Below, piece by piece: positions 8,339-17,365 of a stretch of 47,683 bases of DNA. The position numbers and the translations under genes were made by a program. Below the pieces are notes generated by a model. The model saw nothing but the letters and a program-made list of their open reading frames with translations, was not told the DNA's origin and did not search any database. How positions within the stretch are numbered: the first letter of the stretch is position 1; each line of letters begins with the position of its first letter. Source of the stretch: Lentisphaeria bacterium (lineage in GTDB: Bacteria > Verrucomicrobiota > Lentisphaeria > Victivallales > Victivallaceae); contig JAFSYV010000052.1 of NCBI GenBank assembly GCA_017443585.1, positions 1 to 47,683 of the forward strand. Direction: 5' to 3'.

Positions 8339-9108
8339 TATTCGATGAAATCCCGGAAATGATTCATGACCAGTGCGGACTGGAGCACGAAGGGCTCCAT
8401 GCCCCCGGTGAGAAAACCGATGGTGAACCAGAGCGTCGGCGTGATGAGGAGCACGAGCAGAAAATGGAGCGCCGCCTTGCGCCAGGTGTATCTCTTCCGG
8501 ATCAGTTCGATGAACAGGATCAGGGCCGTCAGGGGCAGGAATTCCATCCCCTCGTGGCGGCAGCACCAGGCCAGGGCGCAGCAGCAGGCGTAAAGGATCC
8601 AGAGCCGGTTCTCCTGATACCGCACGGCCCGGAGCCCGATCCACAGGCAAAGCCCCGCCAGCAGGATATAAAGGCTGTCCCGGATGGGCATGACCGAAAA
8701 AAAGAGCAGCGTGGGGTGGAAGATGAAGAAAATGGCCGCGTACCGGGCGATCCTCCGGTTGCCCGTGGACTCCATCGCCAATGCGTAGGCCACCACGGGG
8801 ACCAGACAGCCGGGCACGAACGCGTAGAGCCGGGCCGCCGTTTCCGGCGCCAGCCCCAGCTGGATCAGGAGTTTGATCAGATAACAGGGCAGAGGCGGAA
8901 ACTGGGGAACGGTGTATTTCCCCGTGGCGGCCCAGACTGCGGCGGCGTTGACATAGCCGACGGAATCCCGCTCCAGCAGCGGGGTCCAATCCCAGGCGAT
9001 GAAACGCATCACCGCCGAGGCGATCAGGACCAGCACCAGGAACACCTGCGGCTTCAGCAAAAACTCCCTGATCCTGCCGATCCGGGCGATGAACGTCGTT
9101 TTTTCCAT
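8338..9108 (-). CDS. N-terminal half of a GT-C (GT39-like, PMT_2-type) membrane glycosyltransferase
   Basis: 256-aa polytopic membrane protein. After the first helix comes WTPLLERDSVGYVNAA, with the acidic ERD motif that holds the catalytic aspartate of GT39/ArnT-type enzymes, followed by about six more hydrophobic segments. Such enzymes move sugars from polyprenyl-phosphate carriers onto lipid or protein at the outer face of the inner membrane. I use the ATG at 9108 (MEKTTFIARI) because it lies just before the first helix; a TTG at 9186 would add 26 polar residues and is less likely, though it lies closer to the promoter. Ends in TAATG with the next gene. Split-gene interpretation: see that entry. 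Confidence 0.7.
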   Translation of the reverse strand: MEKTTFIARIGRIREFLLKPQVFLVLVLIASAVMRFIAWDWTPLLERDSVGYVNAAAVWAATGKYTVPQFPPLPCYLIKLLIQLGLAPETAARLYAFVPGCLVPVVAYALAMESTGNRRIARYAAIFFIFHPTLLFFSVMPIRDSLYILLAGLCLWIGLRAVRYQENRLWILYACCCALAWCCRHEGMEFLPLTALILFIELIRKRYTWRKAALHFLLVLLITPTLWFTIGFLTGGMEPFVLQSALVMNHFRDFIE

Positions 9109-9237
9109 GTTTTCGGGGACAACCTTACGGGACGGCTTCCGGAGATGCGGGACCGAACCGCCGCGACCGCCCCTGTTTTCGAACAAGGAGAGACCGCCGC
9201 GAACGGACTCCCCGCACGGCTCCCTCCTCCTCTCCTA

Positions 9238-9266
9238 AATATACACCCGGCTCCCCGCTTTTACAA
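9238..9266 (-). promoter_or_regulatory. Sigma70-type promoter for the leftward glycosyltransferase-dinB run
   Basis: Read on the minus strand: -35 TTGTAA (9266-9261), 17-bp spacer, -10 TATATT (9243-9238), preceded by GTG. Predicted transcription start near 9231. It faces away from the gdhA promoter 56 bp to the right. Confidence 0.6.
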
Positions 9267-9321
9267 GGAGTTTCCCCGAGCTTTTTCCCGGAAAAATATG
9301 TATCATGTTACATGAATTCAC

Positions 9322-9350
9322 TTGAAAATGATACGTTTTGGTGTTATATT
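9322..9350 (+). promoter_or_regulatory. Sigma70-type promoter of gdhA
   Basis: -35 TTGAAA (9322-9327), 17-bp spacer, -10 TATATT (9345-9350) with an extended TG (TGtTATATT). Predicted start near 9357, giving a leader of about 48 nt to the gdhA ATG. It lies inside the upstream extension of the open frame, which argues against the more distal ATG at 9312. Confidence 0.65.
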
Positions 9351-9404
9351 ATGAGGATGTGTGTTCGAAACGCCTTCGAAAAGGCAAAAATAAGGATCAT
9401 CGAA

Positions 9405-10748
9405 ATGAACGTCTATGCCGCCCGTGTTCTGGAAAAACTCAAGAAGGACAACCCCCATGAGCCCGAGTTCATCCAGAGCGTTACCGAAGTTCTCGGCTCC
9501 CTTTCCATGCTGCTGGACCGGCAGCCCAAGTACGAGAAGAACCGGATCCTCGAACGGATGGTGGTCCCGGAACGGGTCATCATCTTCCAGATCCCCTGGC
9601 TGGACGACAAAGGCGAGATCCAGGTGAACATCGGCTACCGGGTGCAGTTCAACAGCGCCATCGGCCCCTATAAGGGCGGGCTGCGGTTCCATCCTTCGGT
9701 GAACTTGAGCATCCTCAAGTTCCTGGGCTTCGAACAGATCTTCAAGAACAGCCTTACCACGCTCCCCATGGGCGGCGGCAAGGGCGGCGCCGACTTCGAC
9801 CCCAAGGGCAAGTCGGAACGGGAGATCATGACCTTCTGCCAGAACTTCATGCGTGAACTTTACCGCCACATCGGCCCCTCCACCGACGTGCCCGCCGGCG
9901 ACATCGGCGTGGGCGGCCGGGAGATCGGGTTCCTCTTCGGACAATACAAGAAACTGGCCAACGCCTACGACAGCGTCCTCACCGGCAAGGGCGTCAACTG
10001 GGGCGGCAGCCTGATCCGTCCCGAAGCCACCGGATACGGCTGCGTCTACTTCGCTTCCGAAATGCTCAGGACCCGGGGTATGGATTTCCGCAAGCAGTCC
10101 GTGCTGATCTCCGGCTCCGGCAACGTGGCCCAGTACGCCGCGCAGAAGACCATCTACCTGGGCGGCAAGGTCATCTCCCTTTCCGACTCCAACGGCACCA
10201 TCATCGATCCCGACGGCATCGACGAGGAAAAACTCGCCTGGGTCATGGAGATCAAGAACGTCCGCCGGGGCCGGATCCGGGAGTACGTGAGCAAGTATCC
10301 CACCGCCAACTACTACGAGAACCGCCGCCCCTGGCAGCTCGCCAAGTGCGACATCGCCCTGCCCTGCGCCACCCAGAACGAACTGGATCTGGCCGACGCC
10401 AAGGCCCTCGTCGCCAACGGCTGCAAGGCTGTCTGCGAAGGCGCCAACATGCCCACCACCCTCGAAGCCACCGCCTACCTCCAGTCCCAGAAGGTGCTCT
10501 TCGCCCCCGGCAAGGCCTCCAACGCCGGCGGCGTGGCCACCAGCGGCCTCGAAATGAGCCAGAACGCCATGCGCATCGGCTGGACCGGCGAAGTGGTGGA
10601 CCACCGGCTCCACGAGATCATGATCAATATCCACAACGCCGCCCGCGCCGCCGCCAGGGAGTTCAACGACCCCGACAACTACGTCATGGGCGCCAACATC
10701 GCCGGATTCCGCAAAGTGGCCGACGCCATGATAGACCTCGGGATCTGA
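9405..10748 (+). CDS. gdhA: NADP-type glutamate dehydrogenase
   Basis: 447 aa, the same length as E. coli GdhA. Catalyses reversible reductive amination of 2-oxoglutarate to glutamate, the cytosolic route of ammonia assimilation. Motifs: GPYKGGLRFHPSVN (substrate lysine region), LPMGGGKGGADFDPKG with the catalytic lysine, DVPAGDIGVGGREIG, and the Rossmann loop SGSGNVAQYAA. I start it at the ATG at 9405 (MNVYAARVLEKL), which has AAGGA eight bases upstream and lies downstream of the predicted transcription start; ATGs further upstream would precede the -10 box. Single-gene unit, convergent with the GH78 gene. Confidence 0.95.
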   Translation: MNVYAARVLEKLKKDNPHEPEFIQSVTEVLGSLSMLLDRQPKYEKNRILERMVVPERVIIFQIPWLDDKGEIQVNIGYRVQFNSAIGPYKGGLRFHPSVNLSILKFLGFEQIFKNSLTTLPMGGGKGGADFDPKGKSEREIMTFCQNFMRELYRHIGPSTDVPAGDIGVGGREIGFLFGQYKKLANAYDSVLTGKGVNWGGSLIRPEATGYGCVYFASEMLRTRGMDFRKQSVLISGSGNVAQYAAQKTIYLGGKVISLSDSNGTIIDPDGIDEEKLAWVMEIKNVRRGRIREYVSKYPTANYYENRRPWQLAKCDIALPCATQNELDLADAKALVANGCKAVCEGANMPTTLEATAYLQSQKVLFAPGKASNAGGVATSGLEMSQNAMRIGWTGEVVDHRLHEIMINIHNAARAAAREFNDPDNYVMGANIAGFRKVADAMIDLGI

Positions 10749-10820
10749 TCCCCCAAAAGTTACCTTCGGCGGCGTTTGAGCCGCCTCACCCCGGCAGAAG
10801 CCGATGGGGGAAACGGGGTG

Positions 10821-13409
10821 TTACTTTTCCAGCGGTTCGAGTTCGAAATCCCAGGCGCCGCAGGGGAGCGTTTCCGTGAAGTCGGCGCAGCGCCATCCCG
10901 CAGGGATCTGCAGGTGCATCACGGTGTTGGGAGGCGCGGCGACGTGCCAGAAAAGTTTTTTGCTCCCCTCGAAGCGCCATGCGCACTCCGCCCGGCCGCG
11001 GGGGGTTTCCAGGGACGCTTCGGCAAATCCGAGCCGGGGGTCGGGTTCCGGCGCGAAGAGCAGCTCCGCGCCCCCCGGTGCGGCGTACCGGAGCCCGCAG
11101 AGGTGCTTCACCGCCCACTCGTGGACGGCTCCGTAGGCGTAGTGGTTGAAACTGTTCATGTTCACGTCGCCGAAGCCGTCGGCTTTGGTGTAGGAGTTCC
11201 ACCGCTCCCAGACGGTGGTCGCCCCCTGATCGACGGAAAAGAGCCACGAGGGGAAAGCCCGCTGCAGATAGAGGTCGCAGGCGGTCCGCGCCTGACCGTT
11301 TTCGCTGAGGGCCAGATTCAGACAGGAGGTCCCCACGAAGCCGGTGTCGAGCCGGTCGCCGTTGGCGCGGATGAGCTCCGCCAGACGCCGGGCGTTCCGC
11401 TCCCGCAAAGACTCCGGAAGGAGCTGAAAATGGAGCGCCAGCGCAAGCGCCGTCTGGGTCTCCGGGACCACCAGCCCCTCCGGCCCGGTGAATTTCCGGC
11501 AGAAGGCGGCGCGGACTTCGGCGGCGAGCTCCCCGTACTTCCGGGCCTCCTTCTTCTTCCCGATGAGTTCCGCCGCCTTAGCGGTGAGTTCCGCCGTACG
11601 GGCGAAGTAAGCGGTGCCGATGAGTTCCGAAGGAGTGGGAACTTTCGACAGCGAGAGCCAGTCCCCGAAGGAGGTCGCGGGGCGGAGAAGACCGGTCGAA
11701 GTGTCGCGCTCGTAATCGACCCAGCGCCTCATCATGTCGAAGTTGTCCTCCAGAAACCGTTTGTCGCCGGAAGCGGTGTACAAGGTCCACGGGCAGATGA
11801 CTGCGGCATCGGCCCAGGCGGCGGCTCCGCAGCTGCCCAGGATATCGGGGACCACCGAGGGGACCGCGCCGTCGGGACGCTGGGAATCCCGCATGTCGGC
11901 CAAAAACTTCCGGAAGAAGGGGGCGGCGTTCATGTTGATGACGGCGGTGCCGCAGAAGACCTGCGCGTCCCCCGTCCAGCCCAGCCGCTCGTCCCGCTGT
12001 GGGCAGTCGGTGGGGATCTCGAGGAAATTGCTCCGCTGGCTCCAGAGGATATTTTTATAAAGCCGGTCCACCTCCGGAAGCCCGCAGCGGAAATCCGACG
12101 TGGATTCCAGGTCGGAGTGGAGGGCCAGCGCCGTGACTTCGAGCTCTTCGGGGGCATTGCGGCCGGAAAACTGGAAACCGTCGATCTGCACGTAGCGGAA
12201 GCCGTGAAAGGTGAAGCGCGTTTCGTAAGCTGCGGGGGTGTCCAGGTTCGCCGCCGGGACGAAATAGTCCGTGTTCCGGGCACTGCGGTAATTCAAATTG
12301 TAAAGCGTCCCGTCGTCGTCGAGCATTTCCCCGTAACGGAAGGTGAAGAGCACCCCGGCGCGGCTCCGGATGTTCCGGACCCGGACCACGCCCGCCATGT
12401 TCTGCCCGAAATCCCATATCCAGACGTCGGGCTTCGGGTGGAGCAGCTTCCGCGCCGGGATCTCGTGCATGACCCGGACGGGCTCCGCCATCTTAGGGAC
12501 CAGCGGGGGCGAATCGACCGGTTTTTCGCCCACGGTGACGGGCCGCCACCTGCCGTCGTCGAAGCCGGGCTCGTCCCAGCCGGGCATCTCCAGCCGGGCA
12601 TCGAAAAACTCCCCGTCGTAGATGTCGCTGTAAAGGTACGGCCCCGTGGCCGTCTTCCATCCCGGACCGGAAAGGATCTTTCTCTCCCGCCCGTCGGTAT
12701 AATGAAGCTCGAGCTGAAGAAGCACTTCCGGCGTCTCCCCGTAAAGGTTCCTCCGGCGGCCCGAGAGGTAGGAGCAGTACCAGCCGTCGGCGGCGATGAC
12801 GCCCACGGCATTTTTCCCTTCACGGAGCAATTCCGTCACGTCCCACGCGAGGACTTGCAGCCTTTTGCGGAAATCGGTCCAGCCGGGAGCCATCCTGTCG
12901 TTCCCGACCTGCCGGCCGTTGAGACGGACCTCGCAGATGCCCCGGCAGGCGGCGTAGAGCCGGGCCCGGACCACCCCCCTCCCCGCCCGGAACTCCCGGC
13001 GGAAGAAGGGCAAGGGCGCCGGGGCGGCGGGATTGTTGCCGTCGAACTTCATCCACCGGGCGGACCAGTCGGCGTTGTGAAAAAGCGACGTCTCGAAGAA
13101 AGCTTCGGGAGAATCGAGTTCATTCCCCTCTTCGTCCCACGCGGAAACGCGCCAGGCGACGGCCCTCCGGGAGTCCAGTGCCCCGCCGCCCCAGGGGATG
13201 CAGACGCTGTCGCTGCCGGGGCACTTCCCGGAGTCCCAGAGGAGCTCCCCTCCGGAAAAGGCCCGGATCCGCCAGGCCCGCTGGCGGAACCCCCTGCGCC
13301 CCGACCGGAATTTCCAGCTGAACACGGGACGCTGCGACGCGCAGAACATTTTGCCCGAAGGCAGGCTGTCCACCCTGAGATCGTAAATTTCCGCCGTGTT
13401 TTTTTCCAT
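10821..13409 (-). CDS. GH78 alpha-L-rhamnosidase
   Basis: 862-aa enzyme releasing terminal alpha-L-rhamnose by inversion. Order: N-terminal beta-sandwich (about 20-110), rhamnosidase N and concanavalin-like domains (about 130-430, with RARLYAACRGICEVRLNG and WDFGQNMAGVVRV), the (alpha/alpha)6 catalytic barrel with IPTDCPQRDERLGWTGDAQ (468-483, catalytic acids) and the later ATTVWERWNS glutamate, then a C-terminal beta domain. All expected acidic residues are present. Start: ATG at 13409 with GAGG six bases upstream, downstream of the promoter at 13462-13490; an open frame to 13490 would overlap that promoter. No signal peptide, so it probably acts on imported oligosaccharides or glycosides in the cytoplasm. 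Confidence 0.92.
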   Translation of the reverse strand: MEKNTAEIYDLRVDSLPSGKMFCASQRPVFSWKFRSGRRGFRQRAWRIRAFSGGELLWDSGKCPGSDSVCIPWGGGALDSRRAVAWRVSAWDEEGNELDSPEAFFETSLFHNADWSARWMKFDGNNPAAPAPLPFFRREFRAGRGVVRARLYAACRGICEVRLNGRQVGNDRMAPGWTDFRKRLQVLAWDVTELLREGKNAVGVIAADGWYCSYLSGRRRNLYGETPEVLLQLELHYTDGRERKILSGPGWKTATGPYLYSDIYDGEFFDARLEMPGWDEPGFDDGRWRPVTVGEKPVDSPPLVPKMAEPVRVMHEIPARKLLHPKPDVWIWDFGQNMAGVVRVRNIRSRAGVLFTFRYGEMLDDDGTLYNLNYRSARNTDYFVPAANLDTPAAYETRFTFHGFRYVQIDGFQFSGRNAPEELEVTALALHSDLESTSDFRCGLPEVDRLYKNILWSQRSNFLEIPTDCPQRDERLGWTGDAQVFCGTAVINMNAAPFFRKFLADMRDSQRPDGAVPSVVPDILGSCGAAAWADAAVICPWTLYTASGDKRFLEDNFDMMRRWVDYERDTSTGLLRPATSFGDWLSLSKVPTPSELIGTAYFARTAELTAKAAELIGKKKEARKYGELAAEVRAAFCRKFTGPEGLVVPETQTALALALHFQLLPESLRERNARRLAELIRANGDRLDTGFVGTSCLNLALSENGQARTACDLYLQRAFPSWLFSVDQGATTVWERWNSYTKADGFGDVNMNSFNHYAYGAVHEWAVKHLCGLRYAAPGGAELLFAPEPDPRLGFAEASLETPRGRAECAWRFEGSKKLFWHVAAPPNTVMHLQIPAGWRCADFTETLPCGAWDFELEPLEK

Positions 13410-13461
13410 TCCGCACCTCTCCGTCGATCGACTGTTTCCACGAAAATACTCTGCGGAGCTT

Positions 13462-13490
13462 AATATACCCCCCGGAACGGAGAAAATCAA
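13462..13490 (-). promoter_or_regulatory. Sigma70-type promoter of the GH78 gene
   Basis: Minus-strand -35 TTGATT (13490-13485), 17 bp, -10 TATATT (13467-13462). Predicted start about 45 nt before the ATG at 13409. Divergent from the ribBA promoter. Confidence 0.6.
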
Positions 13491-13575
13491 CAGCTCCCCG
13501 CGGGGGAAACGCGGCTTTTACGGGATCGGCCCCCCGGACCGGGAGAAAAAAGAGGCCTTTTCCGGAAATCGAAGC

Positions 13576-13604
13576 TTGCATTTTGGCCGGATGAGTGGTA
13601 TATT
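13576..13604 (+). promoter_or_regulatory. Sigma70-type promoter of the FMN-riboswitch/ribBA unit
   Basis: -35 TTGCAT (13576-13581), 17 bp, extended -10 TGgTATATT (-10 at 13599-13604). The predicted start near 13611 places the riboswitch aptamer about 25 nt into the transcript. Confidence 0.65.
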
Positions 13605-13634
13605 GTGCGCGAAGAACGATACAATAGAGGTTTT

Positions 13635-13791
13635 TCTTCAGGGCAAGGTGATGCGGCCTCCTTCGGGAACTGCCGCGGAATCCTGACCGGCGGTCACAGT
13701 CCGCGAGCGCGGCGGGGAGGAGTCAACCCCCTTGCGGCGCAGATGTGGTGAAACTCCACGACCGACAGTACAGTCTGGATGGAAGAAGAAA
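13635..13791 (+). promoter_or_regulatory. FMN riboswitch (RFN element)
   Basis: The conserved RFN blocks are present in order: CTTCAGGGCAAGGTG at the 5' side, CTGACCGGCGGTCA, AGTCCGCGAGC, a variable GC-rich arm, GTGGTGAAACTCCAC, then CCGACAGTACAGTCTGGATG and a closing GAAGAAG pairing with CTTC. It binds flavin mononucleotide and lowers expression of riboflavin genes. It lies between the promoter at 13576 and ribBA at 13882, as expected. The 13410-13881 gap therefore holds two divergent promoters, this aptamer and its expression platform. Confidence 0.93.
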
Positions 13792-13842
13792 ATTTCGACG
13801 GCCGTGCGCGTGTGCGGCGAAAAAGACGGACTTTTCCCGAAG

Positions 13843-13874
13843 CCTCCCTGAACGGAACCTGAAGTTTACGGAGG
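13843..13874 (+). promoter_or_regulatory. Putative SD-sequestering expression platform of the FMN riboswitch
   Basis: CCTCC at 13843-13847 is complementary to the ribBA ribosome-binding site GGAGG at 13870-13874, seven bases before the ATG. No strong hairpin with a following T-run occurs between the aptamer and the gene, although a GC hairpin at 13801-13818 is present. This favours control of translation initiation over transcription termination. Inference from sequence only. Confidence 0.45.
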
Positions 13875-13881
13875 TTTTTTC

Positions 13882-15084
13882 ATGGAATTCGAGTTCGATC
13901 CCGTAGAGGAAGTGCTGGAGGAGCTCCGGCAGGGAAAAATGGTCATCGTCACCGACGACGAGAACCGGGAAAACGAGGGGGATCTGGTCTGCGCGGCGGA
14001 AAAGGTCACTCCCGAAATCATCAACTTCATGATAACCAACGCCCGCGGCTTGGTCTGCGCCCCCATCACCGAGGAGCGGGCGCGGAATCTCGGGATCCTG
14101 CGTCCCCCCTCGACCGATCACTTCAAGACCGCCTTCACCGAGAGTGTGGACGCCCTTTCGGGGACCACGGGCATTTCCGCCGCCGACCGGGCCAATACGG
14201 TGAAGACCCTCATCGACCCCGCTGCCAAACGGAGCGATTTCGGGATCCCCGGCCACATCTTCCCCATCGCCGCCCGGCCCGGCGGGGTGCTGCAGCGCTG
14301 CGGCCACACCGAGGCCGCCGTGGATCTGGCCCGGCTGGCCGGGCTCACCCCCGCGGGCGTCATCTGCGAGATCACCAAGGCCGACGGCACCATGGCCCGG
14401 CTCCCCGACCTGATGGAGTTCCGCAAAAAGTTCGGCTTGAAGATCCTCACCATCGCCTCCCTCATCGCCTACCGCCGCCGGAGCGAGCACCTGGTCCGGC
14501 GGGAGGAGACGGTGAAGCTGCCCACCTGTTACGGCAATTTCATCATGCACCTCTACCGCTCGCTGGTGGACAACTCCACCCATCTGGCGCTGGTCATGGG
14601 CGACGTGGCGGGCAAAAGCGGCGTATTGACGCGGGTCCACAGCGAGTGTCTCACGGGAGACGTCTTCGGCTCCGCCCGGTGCGACTGCGGCGACCAGCTC
14701 CACACCGCCATGCGCATGATCGCCGAAGAGGGGACGGGAGTCGTCGTCTACCTGCGGCAGGAGGGGCGGGGCATCGGCCTCGAAAACAAGCTCCACGCCT
14801 ACAAACTGCAGGAGGAAGGCTGCGACACGGTGGAGGCCAATTTGAAGCTGGGCTTCCCCGCCGATCTGCGGGAGTACGGCACCGGCGCGCAGATCCTCCT
14901 CGATCTGGGCATCAAAGGGGTCCGGCTGCTGACCAACAACCCGCAAAAACTGATCGGCATCGACGGCTACGGCCTCGCCATCGAGGACCGGGTCCCCATC
15001 ATCATCCCGCCGCAGGAAAACGACCGGGCCTATCTGGAAACCAAGCAGAAGAAGATGGGCCACTGGCTGAACTTCCCCGAATGA
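13882..15084 (+). CDS. ribBA: Bifunctional 3,4-dihydroxy-2-butanone-4-phosphate synthase / GTP cyclohydrolase II
   Basis: 400-aa fusion making both committed precursors of riboflavin. N-terminal DHBP synthase half (1-205): [10 protein letters not shown] acidic metal motif at 25-34, [22 protein letters not shown]-terminal GTP cyclohydrolase II half: zinc cysteines in [19 protein letters not shown] (C256, C267, C269) and [13 protein letters not shown]. Length is typical. ATG at 13882 with GGAGG seven bases upstream, under the FMN riboswitch. The glycoside hydrolase 16 bp downstream on the same strand may be cotranscribed, though it has no obvious metabolic link. Confidence 0.96.
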   Translation: MEFEFDPVEEVLEELRQGKMVIVTDDENRENEGDLVCAAEKVTPEIINFMITNARGLVCAPITEERARNLGILRPPSTDHFKTAFTESVDALSGTTGISAADRANTVKTLIDPAAKRSDFGIPGHIFPIAARPGGVLQRCGHTEAAVDLARLAGLTPAGVICEITKADGTMARLPDLMEFRKKFGLKILTIASLIAYRRRSEHLVRREETVKLPTCYGNFIMHLYRSLVDNSTHLALVMGDVAGKSGVLTRVHSECLTGDVFGSARCDCGDQLHTAMRMIAEEGTGVVVYLRQEGRGIGLENKLHAYKLQEEGCDTVEANLKLGFPADLREYGTGAQILLDLGIKGVRLLTNNPQKLIGIDGYGLAIEDRVPIIIPPQENDRAYLETKQKKMGHWLNFPE

Positions 15085-15100
15085 ACCGAGGTTTGTCTTT

Positions 15101-16513
15101 ATGGAACGTCTGAAAAAAATCGGCAATGTCGCCCCCGTCCACGCTTCCCAGGTCGAAAAGTCCGTTCTGGGCATCGGATTCGAGAAACTGGACCGCGCCG
15201 TCTTCGATCCGGAAAAGGCCTACGACAAGGTGGCCGAACTGGGGGTCAAGTGGGTCCGGATCCAATCCGGCTGGGCCCGGACCGAAAAGGAAAAAGGGGT
15301 CTACGATTTCGCCTGGCTGGATCTCATCGTCGACAATCTCCGCCGCCGGGGCCTGCAGCCCTGGATCGACCTCTGCTACGGCAACGGGCTCTACGACGCC
15401 GAAGCGGCCAAGGTCTTCGGCGCCGTCGGCTGTCCCCCCGTCAAGACCGACGAGCAGAAAAAGGCCTGGCACGACTACGTCGTCGCCCTCGTCCGGCGCT
15501 ACGCGGGCAAGGTCGAGTGGTTCGAGGTGTGGAACGAGCCCGACGGCCAATGGTGCTGGAAGCACGGCGTCGACGGCCGGGAATACGGCGAATTCGTCGT
15601 CGCCACGGCGCAGGCGGTCCGCGAGGGCGATCCCGGAGCCAAGGTCATCGGCGGCGTTTCCTGCAGGCACGACCCCGAGTGGCTCACGGACGTCATTTCC
15701 ACGGGCGCGATCAAGGCCATAGACGCCTACAGTTACCACGGCTACACCGCCGACGAACGGGCTTCGGTCCACCGGCCCCGCCTGATACGGGCCCTCTGCC
15801 GCCAAGTCAATCCGGCGATAAAGTTCATTCAGGGCGAAACGGGGACCCAGTCCCGGAGCGACGGCGCCGGAGCTCTCAAGGGGATGGCCTGGACGCCTCT
15901 CAAGCAAGCCAAATTCCTTCTGCGGATATTGCTGTCCCACCTCTTCGAGGGGGTCCTCATTGACTCCTATTTTTCCTGCGTGGACATGATCGAGGCCCTG
16001 AACGGCCGGGTGGGCGAGAAGGCAAGTTACCTCGATTACGGCTATTTCGGCGTTCTGGGCGCGACCTTCGACGAAAACGGCGTCGCCACGGGGGACTACA
16101 CCCCGAAACCTTCGTACCGGGCCCTGCAGGTCCTGGCCTCCATATTCCGGGAGGAGTACGAAATGAAGGAGCTGCCGATCCGGCTCACCGGCCAGACCTC
16201 GCCCCGGATCGGCGGCTGGGACGCCTCGTGGCAGGAAATGATCTCCCGGACTTTCGTCAAGCCCGACGGGGCGAGCGCGCTGGTCTACTGGAAACCGGAA
16301 AATCTGCTGACTTCGACGCTGGAATCCACCGTCACGATCCAGTGCGCCGGTGTTCCCGGTACGCCCCGGCTCATCGACCTTCTCGACGGAGCGGTCTACG
16401 AAATACCCGAAAGCATCATGAAAACCGGACGCAACGGCGTCATCACCTTCGACAATATCCCGGTGAAGGACTCCCCCCTGCTCCTGACCTTCGGCGACTT
16501 CGCGGAGTACTGA
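15101..16513 (+). CDS. Clan GH-A glycoside hydrolase (GH39/GH5-like)
   Basis: 470-aa retaining-type TIM-barrel hydrolase. FEVWNEPDG supplies the acid/base glutamate (about E146) and KFIQGETGTQ the nucleophile (about E246), the usual 100-residue spacing of clan A. Strand-1 motif GVKWVRIQSGW fits GH39-like beta-xylosidase/glycosidase proteins. A beta-domain follows after about residue 380 (ALVYWKPENL). No signal peptide is apparent. GAGG lies about nine bases before the ATG. Separated from ribBA by 16 bp, so probably transcribed from the riboswitch promoter; substrate unknown. Confidence 0.8.
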   Translation: MERLKKIGNVAPVHASQVEKSVLGIGFEKLDRAVFDPEKAYDKVAELGVKWVRIQSGWARTEKEKGVYDFAWLDLIVDNLRRRGLQPWIDLCYGNGLYDAEAAKVFGAVGCPPVKTDEQKKAWHDYVVALVRRYAGKVEWFEVWNEPDGQWCWKHGVDGREYGEFVVATAQAVREGDPGAKVIGGVSCRHDPEWLTDVISTGAIKAIDAYSYHGYTADERASVHRPRLIRALCRQVNPAIKFIQGETGTQSRSDGAGALKGMAWTPLKQAKFLLRILLSHLFEGVLIDSYFSCVDMIEALNGRVGEKASYLDYGYFGVLGATFDENGVATGDYTPKPSYRALQVLASIFREEYEMKELPIRLTGQTSPRIGGWDASWQEMISRTFVKPDGASALVYWKPENLLTSTLESTVTIQCAGVPGTPRLIDLLDGAVYEIPESIMKTGRNGVITFDNIPVKDSPLLLTFGDFAEY

Positions 16514-16535
16514 AAAGGGAGGAGAAACCCCCGGC

Positions 16536-17342
16536 TCAGAACTCCGGGGCGGGACGGCCGTGCTCTTTCAGGTAAAGCTTGCGCGCGGTCACGTCGACTT
16601 GGTGCCAGAAGCGGCGCTCCTCCTTCAGCGTCTCGCGCAAGCGTTTCCCCCGGTAGAGCCGCATGAAACGGAAATAGTCCCGGCGGGTGAGACAAGCGTC
16701 CATGCTCGAAAAGAAGAGCCCCGCCACATCTTTCACCCGGTAGCGCGCCGGGATGCGTTTGCGCATCTGCGCCCGGTGCAGGTCCATCATGTAGAGGACC
16801 GGGTGCGCCGTGCCCCGCGTGGCGAGGTCGAGCTGAAAGTGGCACAGATAGAAGTCGCGGTGATTGATGCCGTTGTCGTGGAGCTTCCGGGCGCTTTCCG
16901 CCAGAGCGGCGATGAGCCCCAGCCGTTCCCGGAAGGGAAGCGGCCCCGGAGTCTGCGCGCACAGATCCTCGAGTGAAACCGTATCGGTCAGCTCTTCCGT
17001 TATGAGGAAGGATTCCCGGCGGGCGGGGTTCCGGTTGCGTTCGCCGCAGGCGCAGGGGGTCATGGTCGGGATCCCGAGCTCGTGCAGTTTCCGCAGAGCG
17101 CGGAATTCGTTGACCGCGCTCAGCACCGGGAGTTTGCCCTGCAGAAGATTCTTGACGATCTCACCCCATCCGACGCCGAGATGGTGCTTCAGGAAGAACC
17201 CCCGTCCTCCGATCTCCACCCGGCTCGTCCGGCGGTTCTTGACGTCGCGGAAGAGCTGGCCGCTCAGCGCGGCGACCTCGGCGAAGGGATCCTTGCCGCG
17301 CCAGAGCTCCTGAAAAAACGGGTCGAGAAAAAGTTTCATCAT
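16536..17342 (-). CDS. LPS core heptose kinase family protein (WaaP/RfaP-like)
   Basis: 268-aa kinase, same length as E. coli RfaP (about 265) and alignable along its length: ELWRGKDPFAEV, FRDVKNRRTSRVEIGGRGFFLK (Gly loop and ATP lysine), FLITEELTDTVSLED, GINHRDFYLCHFQL (catalytic HRD at about 161-163), MDLHRAQMRKRIP and FFSSMDACLTRRDYFRFM. The family phosphorylates heptose of the inner LPS core. Start: two adjacent ATGs, the first (17342) having GAGG eight bases upstream. It is last in the pseudopilin/beta-helix/M19 operon, 23 bp after the M19 gene. The LPS acceptor in this organism is unknown. Confidence 0.88.
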   Translation of the reverse strand: MMKLFLDPFFQELWRGKDPFAEVAALSGQLFRDVKNRRTSRVEIGGRGFFLKHHLGVGWGEIVKNLLQGKLPVLSAVNEFRALRKLHELGIPTMTPCACGERNRNPARRESFLITEELTDTVSLEDLCAQTPGPLPFRERLGLIAALAESARKLHDNGINHRDFYLCHFQLDLATRGTAHPVLYMMDLHRAQMRKRIPARYRVKDVAGLFFSSMDACLTRRDYFRFMRLYRGKRLRETLKEERRFWHQVDVTARKLYLKEHGRPAPEF

Positions 17343-17365
17343 CGTTTTCGCCTCGGCGGAAGGAC

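Noticed and set aside
4844..8362. A 1172-codon open frame on the + strand
   Set aside because: Antisense shadow of dinB, LpxL-type, GH78-like and GT-C genes; no motif or ribosome-binding site and biased composition.
9312..9404. N-terminal extension of gdhA from the ATG at 9312
   Set aside because: That ATG lies upstream of the promoter's -10 box; starting at 9405 gives the family length of 447 aa and a good ribosome-binding site.
10768..10785. GGCGGC-GTTTGA-GCCGCC hairpin between convergent gdhA and GH78 genes as a terminator
   Set aside because: No T-run follows on either strand, so an intrinsic terminator is not supported; it may only limit read-through.
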